Below, piece by piece: positions 35,720-47,374 of a DNA stretch of 64,000 nt. Both the position numbers and the translations under genes were made by a program. The notes under the pieces were generated by a model. The model saw only the letters and a program-made list of their open reading frames with translations, ran no database searches and was not told the origin of the DNA. The stretch is taken from assembly GCA_945910005.1 (NCBI GenBank), contig OX246738.1, positions 20,221,458 to 20,285,457 of the forward strand, read 5' to 3'. This DNA comes from Isoperla grammatica. Its lineage: Eukaryota; Arthropoda; Insecta; Plecoptera; Perlodidae. Each line of letters opens with the position of its first letter. Positions within the stretch are counted from its first letter, which is position 1.

Positions 35720-36510
35720 ATTTAGTTCTGTTCAATGTGGTGCTTATATTTCTGTATGCAGCTTGTACTGTATGTTCAATTTGTTCTAGTAGAAAACAAT
35801 TTCTGTTTCAAATAAAGATTAAATCAATCAACGTAACGAAATATGGCTCCCAGCTTTTTATTTGAAATACGCCTCGCCACTTCAACGTCTCTAGTAGTAC
35901 ACGAACATCAGCAGCGATACGTATTAGCTGTACTTGCAGCTATGTGCTGTAAGTAATGAAGAACTATTAGTACCACTGACAGGCGATAGAAGCGCACAGA
36001 ACTGCTCAACGTTGCACTCAAGCGCGCTCAGAAACAGACGCTCATCTTATCGTATCGTCCTCGTTGTCGTTGTCGTTTTACTATACAGTTCTCTCTCCTA
36101 ATAGAGCAGTGCGCTCTTTCTTTCACTTGCACATACAAGTAATCTATTTCTAAACAACATATCTCACGGTATCCGGACTTATACTATAATAAACAGGGGA
36201 GTGCACTCGAGATGACTGGGGGGGGGGGGGGGGGAGGGAGAGAGAGGGAGTTCTTCATCCTCCTACCAATTCAAAGCTCTAAAATTAATACTGTAATGTA
36301 CAAGGGTAACATTGATAATAGAACTCACGAGACGTTCCGTTTAAAAGAGTCGTATTTTAAAAAATGTAGTAAATAGGGTGAGTGAGGGTTGTGTTTTTAC
36401 ATTTTCTTGCGATTTTTATTTACTGGTCTGCCGGTATCAATTATGTTCATAGTAACGTATGTTGCAGTGTTGCCTGATACTCAGATAGAAGACGATTATA
36501 CAGACAGACA
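35720..36510. other. Mixed spacer with G17 tract
   Basis: A GC-balanced patch at 35,860-36,130 includes AAGCGCGCTCAG and two GTTGTC-type repeats (CGTTGTCGTTGTCGTT). A G17 run lies at 36,218-36,234, followed by a purine-rich GGGAGAGAGAGGGAG. No gene is recognised. Confidence 0.45.
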
Positions 36511-36517
36511 GTTAATC

Positions 36518-36828
36518 ATTCAGTGAAATAATCGATAGAGGTGGCTCAGCGGTAGGACGCGAGACTCTAATTCGGGAGGTCGCCGGTTCGATTACCCCCC
36601 GCCCCCTACCCCCCCGGCAGTCCTGACTGAAGGTTTTTTCGATGTTTTCCTCAGTCGTAAAGGCGAATGCTGGGATTGAGTCCTACTAATAGTCCTCGGA
36701 CACTTCTTCTTAACTACCCAAACACCATAGTAACCTAGTAAGTCACCTGAGAGGGGCACATCAGTTAAAGATGGTGCCCACCTTATATCAGGGACTCCTA
36801 CGATAAATTATTATTATTATTCAGTGAA
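36518..36828 (+). mobile_element. Full-length tRNA-derived SINE with 10-bp target duplication
   Basis: Body at about 36,528-36,818, flanked by perfect direct repeats ATTCAGTGAA (36,518-36,527 and 36,819-36,828). The head carries a consensus A-box TGGCTCAGCGG (36,542-36,552) and B-box GGTTCGATTAC (36,585-36,595), interrupted afterwards by a C-rich insertion. The body contains CAGTCCTGACTGAAGG, TAAAGGCGAATGCTGGGA, CTACCCAAACACCATAG and CACCTGAGAGGGGCACATCA, and it ends in a (TTA)n tail. Related copies lie at 31,638, 48,505 (reverse) and 52,735. The clean duplication marks this as the youngest insertion among them. Confidence 0.85.
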
Positions 36829-36829
36829 T

Positions 36830-39150
36830 TATATGCAAGTCGTCAGTAACAAAACAGTCAGGGAATAGGATTTCTTATCAGCTTAAAGTATGATTCATTA
36901 CTGGTAATAGATGTTTACGTTGGTATGTATTCAAAATATCGAAACAGTACAAGAAAATGAAAGAGACATTAGCTTAAATTCATAAGAATAACATGCAGGC
37001 GCCACGTTTAATTAAAACGAGGAAAACATAAATGAACGGAACCTTGCATTAGTGAAGCAGCAATAAATTAAGCTTGCAAGAAAAACGTGGAAGAAAACGC
37101 TGTTGTCACTAGTTGACATCGGAACAATTAAATCAACATTTGTTACTCTGTAGGGAGAGAAGATAGAGGAAGGGGTAAACGTTACAGCTTCAGCAACAGA
37201 CCTTCCCGACGTTTTTCTAATATCTTCTTATCTCTCATTGTAAAAAGCATGATTCCTACCAGTTTAACAGTCTCGTTTAATTTTTAATTAAGTTCATTAT
37301 ATAAATTTTTATATTGTCATAAATTTTACAACTCTGGGCTTACACAGGAATTCGCACAAGCTAAAAACTAATCTAAATTGGATTTTAAATAGAATTGTCA
37401 CGATTTTTGCCTCCAAATGAAAAGAAAAAGTGCCATTACGTTCTCAATTGTAACTTGCAATTTAACTGTGTTATTCTGTCGTTTGTTGATGCTAAAACTA
37501 AGGACCGGCCTTGTGAAAAGCGGTTTTAACGATTTTTTGTCCCTTCCGTATAAAAATCTTGTAAATTATTCATCGGCTAGGACATTATAACGGCTGTCAC
37601 GATTAGATCGTGTCTATAGCTTGCAGTACAGTGGAGGGGTACAAGAGTTACTATGTTCGCCACAAATCATCTAGAGTCTTAGAAGCATACAACATTTTTC
37701 GGATAATATCCCTCGTTTTGTTTTGTGTTTTGCTATTCTATAAGTTATTGAAATTAGATGACATGAGGTGAGTTTTTATTTTTAAGACCCAACTCCGCGC
37801 TTTCATATACTCAAGATGGAATTTGCATTTTTGGCTGAAATGAAATTTTACATCAATTATTATTATGTTCTACGAAGTGTTTAGATTTTACTTCCTAATT
37901 GAAAAATATACGTACGAAACTCATTTGTATACTATTTCGAATGACCTGATTACGACATACACCACATTCTATTATAAAACATTAAAACTTGATTATGTAT
38001 CTTGTGTATCAAAGTTAAATCCCAAGAGTAAAACAATTCACGTTTAAAAATGTTCCTGGCATTTTATCGAAAAGTAGACTTTTACAAACACTTTTATATG
38101 GAAAATGAAGTCGCGTATGAATACATGGCGAATTTAAGACGTGTATGTCCGTGAATATATTTACCCCTATTCTAACAAAACTAAAACAGGGAAAATAAAT
38201 TTGGAGACAAGTTAAAATGAAAATACTTGTGGGTTCATTTTCTATTTTAAGCTGACACAATAAATCACCAAGAAATTCCGCAATGTGTGCTATATAGTTC
38301 CTAACCACTTACAATAATTATGTCTGTTGGTTCTCGGCCGAATATTCCCATTCTGTCAGCCACACTGCCACCACAGCATCCAGCTTCAAAGTATGGCACA
38401 TCATAGCTGCAAACAGAATTGTGCCATAAATATCACAAAGCAAACTAGGTAAACACCGCAGCAACAACAACAACAACAGCAACGAACTCATAAACATGTA
38501 ACAGAAAGTTTAGTAACGTAATTTAAGTTCTTTAAAGCTCGTATGCGCAGATAACGTGTGACCACCGCCCAGGAAAGAACTCGAATACAAGAAGTATAAC
38601 CACAATAACAATGCGGGTATATAAGACATACGTTTCTCAAAAGAGCAGCCATTGCAATCGCTAAATTTCCCCATGTAGCCATTATGTTTAACGACCAGTT
38701 GTTCATTGTTCACTTTAGCGCGCAGTATCCAAACAACTAAACAACTGTATAAGCTTCATTGGGTGAGCAGAAAGTGTTGTTAGACTAATCCGTTATATCC
38801 ACAAGTGCTGTGCACCTGACTGTCAAGTTGCGATGTGGGACTGCTCGACATTTATCCGGGGCTCTACTCCGCATGTTTGGAATCAGCTTAGGGATTATAT
38901 TTATATCGGGTATGAGATCGTACATGGGATATTGTTCGCACAAACACAGTTATAAACAGATGCGTCTGAATTCAGTCTTCACATGGTGGGGGTGGGGGTG
39001 GGAGGGGGATACACAGTGACATTCAGCCCGGTTTAACTAGAGTTACTCACGAAATACGGGACAACGCCTTTATTTGAAACAAAGCTTGCACATAACACAC
39101 ACGTCGAAGCTATGTAACGATTGAATATTTGGGGCTGTTACAATCATCCA
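36830..39150. other. AT-rich desert
   Basis: Nothing recognised except a short (CAA)n at 38,463-38,483 and a G-rich patch near 38,987-39,009. The overlapping reverse frames at 38,488-38,713 are unsupported. Confidence 0.45.
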
Positions 39151-39159
39151 TTATGACCA

Positions 39160-39610
39160 AGGATGGAAATCAACATTGATTAATCGATTATTAATCGTCT
39201 GTGCTGATTTTCGGATTAATTATTCGTCTAAAATTTGAATCGAAATTCTAATATGATAATAACACTAAAATAAAGTTAATAAAAATGGAAAAACTTTGCA
39301 TTCATATTAGGCTCGTAATGTGATGTTTTGTGAGGTATTATCTATCTCAATAGATTGACAGTGACGATGGTTTGTATACCGAAGCCTCAATTCTCTTCAC
39401 ATTTGACAACGCAGGTGTGAATTCACACAATGAAATATTTTGTTAGTATACTCGCAGAGACTAAATCTATTTTATTAATTAATTTAAACAACTTTTGTAT
39501 TTTCGACATCGAAATTTTGAAGTTCGATGTCGATATCGGAAAATTTTTGGTCTTGACTTGACATCGATTAGGTAATTACCTTCGATGTCGATGTTAGCTC
39601 TTATACGGCA
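39160..39610. repeat. Possible decayed repeat with ATCGAT-rich ends
   Basis: Both ends are rich in ATCGAT/TTAATCG words: ATTGATTAATCGATTATTAA at the left, and TTCGATGTCGATATCGG and CTTCGATGTCGATGTTAGC at the right. The interior is AT-rich. This resembles the ends of a degenerate non-autonomous DNA element, but arms and target duplication could not be fixed. Confidence 0.25.
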
Positions 39611-39690
39611 ACAATCGTATTTAGCAGGTTGATAATTATTAATACAATTCCCTCTTTAGATAATCCTTACTGTATACTACCAGTAATATG

Positions 39691-39836
39691 AGGACCGATA
39701 CATATTTAGTCTGGATCTAACTTTTTTTCTCCTTGAAACTAAGCTTGTGAGTTTTGGATGGAACAACGAAAAACATAAAAGAAAACGAAGTTAGTCCCGG
39801 ACTAAATATTTACCGAGCAGTTATAATGCCATGTCT
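39691..39836. mobile_element. MITE family C, copy 1
   Basis: About 146 bp. The left end AGGACCGATA, ATATTTAGTC and the right end GTTAGTCCCGGACTAAATAT with CAGTTATAATGCCATGTCT are imperfect inverted repeats. The right arm matches the right arm of the element at 47,222-47,368 over about 45 bp. The centre is AT-rich and non-coding. The family is defined by two copies here. Confidence 0.65.
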
Positions 39837-40139
39837 TAGTCATTGATTTTGAGACACGGATTTTATTTTGATCTATTCTGTTTGAACATGGAAAGTGAAT
39901 TCTTCAGTATACGTTTTATGTGGCAGTTTTTTTCTTAACCTACGGTAGACACATTTCACACATATAAGTAATTTAGTTTACATATTTGCAAAGAATTTCT
40001 CTCGAATGTATCGAAGTAACATTAACACCATCTCTTTCAGCTAATGGCAAAACGGGATTAATGTTGTTACAGAAATACCCACACGAACACGGAACAATAA
40101 CTACCATATATAAATAGAAACACCAAATCAAGTGTTTCT

Positions 40140-40380
40140 TCTAAAGCTACGCTATCTTCCTCAGATGCGAGGGCACTGCATGAGTACCGGCCGTCACGTC
40201 TGAGGAAGGTAGCAGAGCGCCCGATATTTTTCTCTGGTAAACGGTTTTATTTATACCACCATGGTAATTGTTCACCGCCTACGAAAGTTGCAACTGGCTG
40301 CAAATTGCGCCCGGGTTACGGAATAGGGAGCGCCAATTTAAAACCGACTACAACCGTCTTGTTAAAAATATCTCCAGGTT
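40140..40380. other. GC-enriched patch with imperfect inverted repeat
   Basis: GCTATCTTCCTCAGATGCG (about 40,150) and CACGTCTGAGGAAGGTAGC (about 40,195) are reverse complements with three mismatches, leaving a short loop. A transcript would form a hairpin of about 19 bp. The rest (TGCGCCCGGGTTACGG) is unannotated. Confidence 0.35.
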
Positions 40381-40549
40381 GGTTGTATCATGGATATTGT
40401 TGTTTTGCATGTAATACATTCATAGATATAAGAAATGTTAATATAGCACAATAATAAAAATAAAATTACATAAAAAAATATATTTTTTTCATGTAATTTT
40501 ATTTTATACTTTTTAGTCTTAAAGAATCTTGCAATTGAATATATATATA

Positions 40550-41280
40550 TCGAATATCGATTAATTAATTATGATGGTTTAATTGATTATTTAGTAAATA
40601 TGACAATTTATTCATGTATTGTCATTAAGAATACGTCTGTGTGAAAACTTTCAACTCGATTCGACGTTGGGAAGTGGGTGAAACATCGATTCCCATATAA
40701 AACAATTATTAATTATGATGAATTAATTGACTATTTTAAGTAAATATGATAATTGATACGTGTATTGTCATTAAGATTACGTCTGTGTGAAAACTTTCAG
40801 CTCAATTCGACGTTCGGAAGTGGGTTAAACATCGATTCCCATATAAAACATCAATTAGTTATGATGAATTAATTGAATATTTAGTAAATATGACAATTGA
40901 TTCGTGTATTGTCATTCAAAATACGTCTGTGTGAAAACTTTTAACTCGATTTGACGTTGGGAAGTGGGTTAAACATCGATTCCCATATAAAACATCAATT
41001 AGTAAATTATGATAAATTAATTGATTATTTAGTTAATATGACAATTGATTCGTGTATTGTCATTAAGAATACGTCTGTGTGAAAACTTTCAACTCGATTT
41101 GACGTTGGGAAGTGGGTTGAACATCGATTTCCATGTAAAGCATTAATTAATTAATTATGATGAATTTATTGACAATTTAGTAAATATGACAGTTGATTCA
41201 TGTATTGTCATCAGGATTACGTCTGTGTAAAAAATTTCAGCTTGATCGGACATCTAAAAGTAGGTGGAATATCGATTCAA
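40550..41280. repeat. 147-bp degenerate tandem repeat, five copies
   Basis: Five copies of a 144-148 bp unit, with anchor GTCATTAAGAATACGTCTGT at 40,621, 40,767, 40,911, 41,059 and 41,207. Each unit also holds GTGAAAACTTTCAACTCGAT, GACGTTGGGAAGTGGGTT, ACATCGATTCCCATATAAA and an AT-rich ATTAATTATGATGAATTAAT segment. Copies differ by many substitutions and small indels, so the array is old. The last copy is the most divergent. Confidence 0.9.
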
Positions 41281-41284
41281 AGAT

Positions 41285-43110
41285 TCCGTCCAGACAAACA
41301 AGGCAAGTTAATATAAGCGTTGTAATAATTACGCAACAATATAGACTTTTGTAAGTAAAACGTGAAGAATGTTGATTGGAGGGGTTGAAATCCATGTGGC
41401 AAATGTGTTGCCACACACACTGTTTCACTATTGTAACAAGATGGAAGGCAAAACATCACTGGATGTTGAGGACTATTGGTGTATTTCACCAACACAATAC
41501 CTACAAAACGTCAGTACACAAAACATTTCGCTGGCTTTCGTGTCACAGTAACACATTTCAGCTAGAAATTTGAAAACGCCTCCCTTGAAAACGCGTCCAA
41601 TAAAATAAATTCGAATACGTATTCGAGATGGAGGGAGCAGAGAGAAAAGAGATAACATAATTTGTTTGCAGAAGTCGGTAATTCACCGTCGTCATTCGTT
41701 TAAGCGGGTAGCAAATGCGGGGAGGTCCTGACCCAACTCATCAGCATCCCAACCCCCAGAGATGGGGCTGCAGTCAATCTCGTATTGTGATCACGTACAA
41801 ACATACTGAAACTACTAATTCCTAAACGAATCAATCGATAGCAGATCGCTCGCACCTCCCCCCACCCCCCCCCCCCCCCTGCATCCCATCCCAGCCATAG
41901 CTCACTGGCAATGCCGTCTGGTTGGGACATTAAATACGAAAAGTTACGGAGAATACAATAATCAAGGGGTAAATTGTACATATCAAATCCAGTTGTGTGA
42001 ATGCTTGCGCATGAGCTCGAAAGTAGTGCAGGGTTTTGTATGAATGGATTTGAAAGCGGTCAGTTAGACGTCCGAGTGCAATATTTCATGCTATGATACC
42101 GCGATTGTGTCTTTATGGTGATACCCACAAATGCGATAGGTCTTCGCACTCTCCTCTAGGGTGGCTATATAGTACTAAAACTTAATTTAATAATAATCTT
42201 GAAAACACTACGCAATATTGAAAAAGTGCCGAAGTGCAATATCTGTAAATAGTTTCAAAAATTGAACTACCCCATGTATTATATTGATTGCTACTCAAAA
42301 CTGAAACCGTAATGACTGCAATTACAATATTAAAGACGAGTAATATCTATGTACATGGACAGTATTTTTTGTCACGTCTTCACAGTTTTACAATATTGTA
42401 GAACTTCTACATCAACACATCAGGTTACTCCGAAGCTTTTGCTTATAAATAATAAATACATAGAGTTAACTTAGCAGGAGAAAGCGTAGCATTGTTTGGT
42501 ATTATTGTGTTATTTGTTTTAAATAATATATACCCTGTGGATCATGCATAAATAATAAATTGACAATAACATCTTTATAATGCATGGACTTAGCATTTGT
42601 TTACCTTAACACAAGAATCATAAGGCTACTTTCATAAAGTAAAAACGTTCAAAAAGTAGTATATAAACAGAACAAAACAATATTGTTGTTCTTAAGTTAA
42701 AAGCAGTTTATAACAAACAAATCAAATCGTAAACAGAAAGCTCTTAAACTTGTGAAGCAAGTAACAAAAACATATTCAGGAATACTTTCTAAACATTATA
42801 AGTTCGTTTTCGGTTGGGAATTCGTTCCGAAATAAATATTTTATTATTTGTATCATACATTCTTGTTTTCTTATTCAAATGAATACCTCTCTTTGATGTG
42901 GGCCCAATGTAGAAAAGACAGTTTACGTTCACCGCTGTTGTAGGGCCTACGCGTTGCTGCTAAGCCGCAGTAAAATCCTATAGAAACTACAAATTACTGT
43001 CTCACTGCAATATACTAACTAAACTATGGAAACGCTCTGTGTGACGCTTTGATAAGCGTGAAATAGCACCCAATAATAACTATCAAATTATCTTATTCGT
43101 CATAGTGGGG
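41285..43110. other. AT-rich spacer with C15 tract
   Basis: A C-rich run (41,858-41,879, including C15 at 41,865) explains the polyglycine in the reverse frame at 41,700-41,981. Overlapping frames at 41,237-41,658 on both strands show no domain. Confidence 0.45.
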
Positions 43111-43117
43111 TGATATT

Positions 43118-43590
43118 TAATAATAAACAATCTTTATTCAATCTCTGCAGCCAAAGCATTTGCCATAAGACACAATAACATACAATAACTTTTATCAAAA
43201 CGAAATTCGAAACAAATTACACTTAATAAAACTTATATAAAAACTTAACAAAATAACGAATACAAATGGTGCCTAAATATAAAAATAGACCACCGTTATA
43301 CGCATAGAACAATCGTATCAGTGAGACTGGATGGTTACGGGAACGATTTCCGAAATTTCTCGAAAACCCCGGGGATTGTGCCCCTAGCACCTATCATAAG
43401 AATCATTACTCTGATATCTTTCAGCTTGATAGCTTTACTCAAGTTAGGCTACGGTGGTTATTTGTTGTATTTGGTGAGGCGGGTTTTGTGAAACTTGACT
43501 TAGTGCGAGACGCTGTGAGCCGGACGTCTTTAAACGAGGGGTGCGGGGCGGCGAGGTCTATTTCCCACGCTCGTGAAATAGATACAAATT
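43118..43590 (-). pseudogene. Non-LTR retrotransposon (LINE) 3' end, frameshifted
   Basis: On the reverse strand one frame from about 43,584 to 43,439 reads through SISRAWEIDLAAPHPSFKD. A second frame, shifted by one base near 43,445, continues NLSKAIKLKDIRVM and VMILIGARGTIPGVFEKFR to a stop at 43,335-43,337. The 'AWEID-A-P' block followed by '[IL]-G-A-R-G-x-I-P' just before the stop is typical of the extreme C-terminus of insect R2/CRE-type or related LINE polyproteins, downstream of the reverse transcriptase. The remaining 200 bp is an AT-rich 3' untranslated region ending near GAATAAAGATTGTTTATTAT. With a frameshift and 5' truncation, this is a dead copy. The clade is tentative. Confidence 0.55.
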
Positions 43591-43594
43591 AATA

Positions 43595-44640
43595 CTACAA
43601 CAGTTGTATGTTAATTAACGTAGTAAGCTTTAAACATCGGGTACTGGCAACAGTACAACGTAGTACAATAGTACAAGAGTATGTTGTTACCTCATAATAA
43701 TTTTATATTTTACATAAAGTTGGAAAACGTTATAGATTGTGAAAATTATAATGGAATCCATTATGTTGCGTGTTTGTTGCAAACTTGTTTTAATTATGTA
43801 GACTTAATTAATGGAAATGTTGTTATTTGCTCTGCAAAGCTAAATGTTTGCCAGACATTAGAAATATAATTTGAGGTGAGTAACCCGGAGCTCAAAATCC
43901 CATTTAGTTAATTATGTGTGTTCAATATTGTGATAACATATTTATTTGCGCTTGGTAAATAACGTGTGTTAAAACAGAGATACACCCACGAAAACACGCA
44001 GGCGTTATACTTAATTCTAGACGAACGTGTGTAAGAAAAGTGGCATCAATGCTCATTGAAATGGAAATGTAAGGTGAGACATTTATAATATTGAAAAAAA
44101 AACAATGTCAACAAGTAAACGTCTATAAACGATCCTTATTGTTTTGCCAAATACCAATTATTATTAAATGCGTCGATTGTGTTATTTGTTCATACACTAT
44201 ATTGATTTACCTATCAACAATTTCCTTTTTTCTTCACGCAGAAGACGTAGACATGGCATACAAATATTAGAATACTTAATATGACAAAAGAATACAACAT
44301 CATTATTTGAGTGTTAAGTCTATGTTTGTCTATCTAAAAAAAATCCCTTTTCATGTTGTAAAGTTACATGGAAAAGAAAAGAAAACATGTCGATATTAAT
44401 TTTTATACAGGATTTTATACACGTTAGTAAATTATGTAAATACAATGTTAGTAAAGTATTATAATGTGTGATCAAGTGGATCGTCATACTTTTTGTTACA
44501 ACACAATAATACTGAATAAATTTTATTTTCTAGATTAGAGTTCGCAGATTTTCGTAAGGGCTTCCGGCGCTACTACACCAGAAAACAAAACGCGTTTGTA
44601 AATTATCCAGCTATACTATCAAAATGTATAGTTTTATCAT
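43595..44640. other. AT-rich spacer with a strong acceptor-like site
   Basis: TTTCCTTTTTTCTTCACGCAG at about 44,221-44,241 is a good splice-acceptor match, followed by AAGACGTAGACATGG. No open exon follows, since a stop comes within about 10 codons in each frame examined. Otherwise nothing is recognised. Confidence 0.3.
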
Positions 44641-44685
44641 TATTTTAAACATTCACTCAATGAGCAAGCAATGTTTTGTAAATAT

Positions 44686-44722
44686 CTAATAGCCTGTTTA
44701 TTTTATTGTTTCAGGTAAGGAT
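44686..44722 (+). promoter_or_regulatory. Candidate recursive splice (ratchet) site
   Basis: A splice acceptor and donor are juxtaposed with no exon between: a polypyrimidine-rich TGTTTATTTTATTGTTTCAG ending at 44,714 is directly followed by GTAAGG (44,715-44,720). A branch-point-like CTAAT lies at 44,686-44,690, 24 nt upstream of the AG. In insects, long introns are removed stepwise at exactly such zero-nucleotide-exon sites, consensus (Y)nNCAG/GTAAGT. If real, the window lies in a long intron of a forward-strand gene. The pattern can arise by chance in 64 kb of T-rich sequence, and no flanking exons are visible. Confidence 0.35.
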
Positions 44723-44724
44723 AT

Positions 44725-47215
44725 CCAGGACTGGACGCACACGTGTACAGGGTCTGTTTGTTCTTCTTGCACGTGGTGTAGTGTGAGTAGAGAATAAACC
44801 TACGCTCAATCTTACACATTGTTTCCCGCTGGCCATAAATAACACAGCGAAAGGCTCAGCGTTGTTATTGTAAGCATATTGTGTGCCAAATGGCCAGAAA
44901 AACAATTTAATAACGATAACACACGTCCACATCATCGCTCAGAAGGGCCCGAGACTTCTTATTAGTTGCCTTAGTGCAGGTGTTTCCTCTACAACGTGCT
45001 AGCAATAATGCACAACAATTGTGGTTTGTGACCAAAAGATTAACGGACACGGCGTGCATGTGCGGTAAGCTGCAGGAGGCTATATCTTCTACATTGTTTG
45101 CGGTCGCAATAATATTGCGCCACCATGTTTTTCGTTGTGGAACCATGTATCATTGGACCAGCGTTTATTAAAACCCTACTACTGTGAATTCCTTGTAAAG
45201 ACCCCGACTATGTAGGCTTGTATAGTGATATTTAGAAACCAACGGTTGTATAGCTGCGTATTTCTTAGCTATTATTACAACTGTGTGTTGTGGTTTCATA
45301 AGGATTAATGCACATAATTTCACACTCGAATGTAGCCGCAGTGTATGCGGCGCTCAAAGGCGTTTGACTGTTGCTATGGCGTCTCTTGTATCCCTTGTGT
45401 TTGCATCTGTTGTGTATAGTGATGTGATGTGATGCCCACTAGGCTATGGAGCTAATGACATTTCATCGTCCCACGTTATAGTAGCTTCGCTGTCAACAGT
45501 TACTTACTTACTTGCAAAACAACGTGGCACAACAATAATTAACAATTTCGACTTACTTTGTGTATGCAGGTTTTGTAATCGTAATAGGGCTTCCATTCTC
45601 TTAAATGTTAACTAAACACTATAGACTATGACTTGTGCATATTCTAATTGAAAATTATTTAGTTCTAGTGGCTGGTATTGTTAGTTAACACACGCTGATA
45701 GAGTTAAGGTTTTAGAGTTAAACTAAACAACAATGTCGTAAATCGTAATGGTGATCTAAGACCCAGTTTTTTAAATACTGATTATGTTAACTAGACATAG
45801 GCAGTGTTTTCAATAGGCTTCTTCTAGCTGCCACACTACCTGAGCATTTAAATCTTCAAAGTCATGTAAGTAATGTTTCCGATCATTTTAAACCTTTCTC
45901 CGAGAGGTTGTACTGTTAATACAATTAAAAGTTATAACCCTAAATATATTAATAAGAAAATGTGTTGTTATTTTAATCACAACTACATGAAGAAATACTA
46001 AATAATATACAACTTGTGAGAGTTTTGACTATAGAAACTAAAACAATGTTATAATAGTATTCTTCTTAATGACTAATGCTATGTTAATATAAATAGTCAA
46101 GAAAATCTGTAATGGAATTACTTTTCACTCTGAGTATTTAAAGTAATGTGTACTGAATTACTTTTCATTTTGAGTCATTGAATTGTTTTCATTCCTTCTT
46201 GAAGAAAGTCACTGTAATCATAATTTAATTACTTTCCAAAAGTAATTGTTTCGTCTGCAATGCCAATGGAATACAAACACTCCCACTGTGGGCGCCTCAA
46301 ATTAAAAGTGGAAGACTACGATTTTGAAGACAAGTGCGCACTAAGTGAGCACTGCTGCGACCAATGGAAAAAGCGATAAAATACCACCTTGGCTGTTCAA
46401 TCGGTAACTTGTAGTAGATCGTGTTCCAGATGGTCTTAAACGGGTGCGTATGGATATTATAATCCTTGCATAATGTCAGTTATAACGCTTTTTAATACAA
46501 TTTGCATACAAAATGGTCAATATAAGATAACTTATTCAGACAACGAATATATTATTAGTACAAGTTCTTAACACTATAAAAGGAGACAAATTTTGTCGGA
46601 ATGGAAAAAAGCATAGCAATAAAAACAAAGGTTATATAACTTTTTTTATAAAACAAAATTCTGCCGTTTCATTAAGATTGCCTTCAAAGACATAAAATAC
46701 CAATCATCCAAAAATGAAATAAGTACATTAAATTTAGTAAAAAAAAGAATTGAGGCATAAAGACCCCAATTAGGGAAACTATACAGACAACAACGACAGC
46801 ACTAAAGAAGAACTGAAATATAATGTAGCGTCTGGGAGGTTATATCCCTTGGTTAGGGAGAAGAACTCTGCCATGTTTCTGAGGAAGAAGCTGCTTGTGG
46901 CAGTGCTTTAATTGGCTACATGTTATTCCTCCGTTGCCTGAGGCCGACTACGTCCCACAATTAACCCGTAGAAACCTTTGCCTCCGAGTCATACCTTTAC
47001 TTTGATTCTACGCTCTTTATCTATACGAACTCACTCTTTGTCTTTCATTTTTTCAACTCTTCATGGAATAAAACAACGCGAATAATGGAGTAAAAAGATT
47101 CGCCCAGAGTGGAATTCGTAAAGACGTATCGCCACAACTTCAAGATTTTTGGTATGTTTGGCGTAACAAAGCCATTTTCTTACGCAAATATTTGACTGCT
47201 TTGGTCGAACACAGT
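44725..47215. other. Spacer with GC-balanced patches
   Basis: The 44,730-45,180 stretch is more balanced in composition and has frames on both strands with no domain. A block at about 46,830-46,990 (GGGAGGTTATATCCCTTGG, GAAGAAGCTGCTTGTGGCAG, TTGCCTGAGGCCGACTACG) looks like a piece of an older interspersed repeat or retropseudogene but cannot be identified. Confidence 0.35.
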
Positions 47216-47221
47216 TATTCT

Positions 47222-47368
47222 AAATATTACCAGTCACCTTAATATTCAGCCCGGGAGTAACTTGATATCTCCATGGTAACCACCAATCAGAAGCGTTGTT
47301 TCCATGGATAGGAGAAAACAAGTTAGCACCGGACTAAATATTTAGCGGGCTGTCATAATACCGGTCCT
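47222..47368. mobile_element. MITE family C, copy 2
   Basis: The right arm GTTAGCACCGGACTAAATAT, TTAGCGGGCTGTCATAATAC, CGGTCCT matches copy 1 at 39,795-39,836. Its reverse complement pairs with the left arm (TTAATATTCAGCCCGGGAGTAAC). The length equals copy 1. The centre contains two CCATGG words and is otherwise unlike copy 1, so only the arms define the family. Confidence 0.6.
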
Positions 47369-47374
47369 AAGTTT

